NCBI GenBank assembly: GCA_017958465.1
Contig: JAGDCQ010000091.1
Span: 1 to 5,986 of the forward strand
Length of the DNA stretch: 5,986 bases
DNA from: Lachnospiraceae bacterium
Lineage (GTDB): Bacteria; Bacillota; Clostridia; Lachnospirales; Lachnospiraceae
Reading direction: 5' to 3'
Shown: positions 4,284 to 5,986 of the stretch, piece by piece
How positions within the stretch are numbered: the stretch's first letter is position 1
How the letters are laid out: every line of letters begins with the position of its first letter
Made by a program: the position numbers and the translations under genes
Notes under the pieces: model-generated
Databases searched by the model: none
Seen by the model: only the letters and a program-made list of their open reading frames with translations
Told to the model about the DNA's origin: nothing

Positions 4284-5986
4284 ATGGCACAGGAAAACGT
4301 GAACACCGTTCAGACAGCAGAGGAGCTGAGCTCCCTCTTAAAAATCCGCCGCGAGAAGCTTGCGGCGCTCCAGGAGGCAGGCAAGGATCCTTTTGTCATT
4401 ACGAAGTTTGACCAGACACACCACACAGATGACGCTGTGGCCCTTTACGAAGCTAAGGAAAAAGAGCTTCTTGGGGACCGCCCCGAGCCCGACTTTTCGG
4501 GCCTTGACGAGCAGGCTCTCCGCGAGGCGAAAAAAGCAGAGTACAACGAGCGCCGCGCCATTATGGATGCAAATCCCGTCAACGTCTCACTTGCGGGACG
4601 TATGATGTTCAAGCGTGTTATGGGCAAAGCTTCCTTCTGCAATATCCGCGACCTCAAGGGCAACATCCAGGCTTATGTTTCGAGGGATGCTCTTGGCGAG
4701 GAAGTTTACGGGGATTTCAAAAAGTCCGATATCGGCGATATCTTCGGCCTTAAGGGCTATATGTTCCGTACCATGACAGGCGAGGTTTCCGTGCACGTTA
4801 CAGAGCTTACGCTCCTCACAAAGAGCCTCCAGATCCTTCCCGAGAAGTTCCACGGCCTTACCGATACCGACCAGAGATACCGTCAGCGTTACGTTGACCT
4901 TATCATGAATATGGACAGCCGCGAGGTTTTCATCAAGCGTTCAAAGATAATCAGCAAGATCCGCAGCTTCCTTGCAGACAGGGATTTTATGGAGGTTGAG
5001 ACTCCTACGCTCGTTCCCAACGCAGGCGGCGCTGCAGCGCGTCCTTTCGAGACACATTACAACGCGCTTGATGAGGATGTGAAGCTTCGTATCTCGCTCG
5101 AGCTCTACTTAAAGCGCCTTATCGTCGGCGGTCTTGAGCGCGTTTACGAGATCGGACGTGTTTACCGCAACGAGGGTATCGACACCCGTCACAACCCCGA
5201 GTTCACGCTGATGGAGCTTTATCAGGCATACACAGACTACAACGGGATGATGGAGCTTACCGAGAGCATGTTCCGTTATCTTGCCGAGGAAGTTTGCGGC
5301 ACGACAAAGATCACGTATCAGGGCACCGAGATCGACCTCGGAAAGCCGTTCAGACGTCTTACGATGACGGATGCGATCAAGGAATACGCAGGTGTTGACT
5401 TCGATACCGTTTCAACCGACGAAGAAGCAAAGGCTATCGCTAAGGAGCACAACATCGAGTTTGAGCCTCACCACAAGAAGGGCGACATTGTCAACCTCTT
5501 CTTCGAGGAATTCTGCGAGAAGAACCTTGTTCAGCCTACGTTCATCATGGATCACCCGCTTGCGATCTCGCCGCTTACAAAGAAAAAGCCTTCGGATCCC
5601 GGCAAGGTAGAGCGTTTCGAGCTCTTTATCAATACATGGGAGATGTGTAACGCATACTCCGAGCTTAACGACCCCATCGACCAGCGCGAGCGTTTCAAGG
5701 AGCAGGATGCTCTTGCGGACGCAGGCGACGAGGAAGCAAACCACACAGATGAGGATTTCCTCAACGCGCTCGAGATCGGTATGCCACCCACAGGCGGAAT
5801 TGGCTATGGCATAGACAGACTTGTTATGTTGCTTACGGATTCTGCTGCAATAAGGGATGTCCTATTATTTCCTACTCTGAAAAATAATGGAAATTCAGCT
5901 TCCAAAAAGCCTGCAGACAGCCCTGCGGCTGCACCCACTGAGAAGATTGATTTCTCAAATGTGAAGATCGAGCCTCTGTTCGAAGA
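4284..5986 (+). CDS. lysS: Lysyl-tRNA synthetase, class II (3' end outside window)
   Basis: LysRS attaches lysine to tRNA-Lys using ATP in the cytoplasm. The frame is open from ATG (GGAGG at 4274-4278) to the window edge, 567 residues so far. Residues 11-40 form the N-terminal helix (SSLLKIRREKLAALQEAGKD). An insert-rich segment at about 45-98 makes the N-terminus longer than usual. The OB-fold anticodon-binding domain spans about 100-195 (VSLAGRMMFKRVMGKASF). The class II catalytic core begins near 215 and contains GGAAARP (248-254), motif 2 with RNEGIDTRHNPEF (295-307), the lysine-pocket region AYSELNDPIDQRERF, and motif 3 GGIGYGIDR (504-512), which supplies the ATP-binding arginine. Standard enzymes end just after LLFPT; this one continues with a Lys/Ala/Pro-rich linker and KIDFSNVKIEPLFE, still open. 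That matches the Clostridia pattern in which a further C-terminal domain, probably an EMAP-II/Trbp111-type tRNA-binding domain, follows. The last 65 codons differ in composition from the rest. Confidence 0.97.
   Translation, partial: MAQENVNTVQTAEELSSLLKIRREKLAALQEAGKDPFVITKFDQTHHTDDAVALYEAKEKELLGDRPEPDFSGLDEQALREAKKAEYNERRAIMDANPVNVSLAGRMMFKRVMGKASFCNIRDLKGNIQAYVSRDALGEEVYGDFKKSDIGDIFGLKGYMFRTMTGEVSVHVTELTLLTKSLQILPEKFHGLTDTDQRYRQRYVDLIMNMDSREVFIKRSKIISKIRSFLADRDFMEVETPTLVPNAGGAAARPFETHYNALDEDVKLRISLELYLKRLIVGGLERVYEIGRVYRNEGIDTRHNPEFTLMELYQAYTDYNGMMELTESMFRYLAEEVCGTTKITYQGTEIDLGKPFRRLTMTDAIKEYAGVDFDTVSTDEEAKAIAKEHNIEFEPHHKKGDIVNLFFEEFCEKNLVQPTFIMDHPLAISPLTKKKPSDPGKVERFELFINTWEMCNAYSELNDPIDQRERFKEQDALADAGDEEANHTDEDFLNALEIGMPPTGGIGYGIDRLVMLLTDSAAIRDVLLFPTLKNNGNSASKKPADSPAAAPTEKIDFSNVKIEPLFE

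Overview
The window reads as chromosomal DNA from a Gram-positive anaerobe of the Clostridia, most likely close to Lachnospiraceae. This is inferred from the GreA and LysRS sequences, from strong GGAGG-type ribosome binding sites throughout, and from a proline/threonine-rich cell-wall-spanning linker. Local base composition is mixed, around half G+C over most of the window. No phage, transposase, CRISPR, rRNA or tRNA gene was seen.

Layout. (1) 1-1017: the end of a nucleoside phosphorylase gene, then after 12 bp a class I SAM-dependent methyltransferase, probably one operon. (2) 1018-2190: a consensus-like promoter drives a membrane-anchored protein with a Pro/Thr repeat linker and an unrecognised extracellular domain. 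Its 3' end, including the stop codon, lies in a 54-bp tandem duplication whose two copies each carry a 12-bp palindrome. (3) 2182-2968: a strong extended -10 promoter, then a small acidic reading frame and a two-helix membrane protein with a YcxB-like C-terminal part. The two frames are in the same phase and are separated by one TAG and two sense codons, so they look like one gene split by a stop. (4) 3083-3403, minus strand: a 106-residue protein of unknown family, convergent with the previous unit. (5) 3404-5986: a divergent intergenic region with a T14 tract and a perfect consensus promoter for greA, whose leader holds a GAAA-tetraloop hairpin. greA ends at a textbook intrinsic terminator and is followed by lysS (lysyl-tRNA synthetase), which runs off the right edge.

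How the genes relate. The greA-lysS segment is housekeeping: GreA rescues backtracked RNA polymerase and LysRS charges tRNA-Lys. The nucleoside phosphorylase/methyltransferase pair may be a salvage or modification operon, but its substrate is not readable from sequence. The middle section (1030-3403) is accessory in character, with surface or membrane proteins of unknown role. It also holds the oddest sequence: the stop-containing tandem duplication, the interrupted YcxB-like gene and the orphan minus-strand gene. I found no convincing new multi-gene system. The best leads are the in-frame TAG at 2441-2443, the duplicated palindromes ahead of the 2182 promoter, the greA leader hairpin, and the abrupt composition change near the 3' end of the visible lysS.
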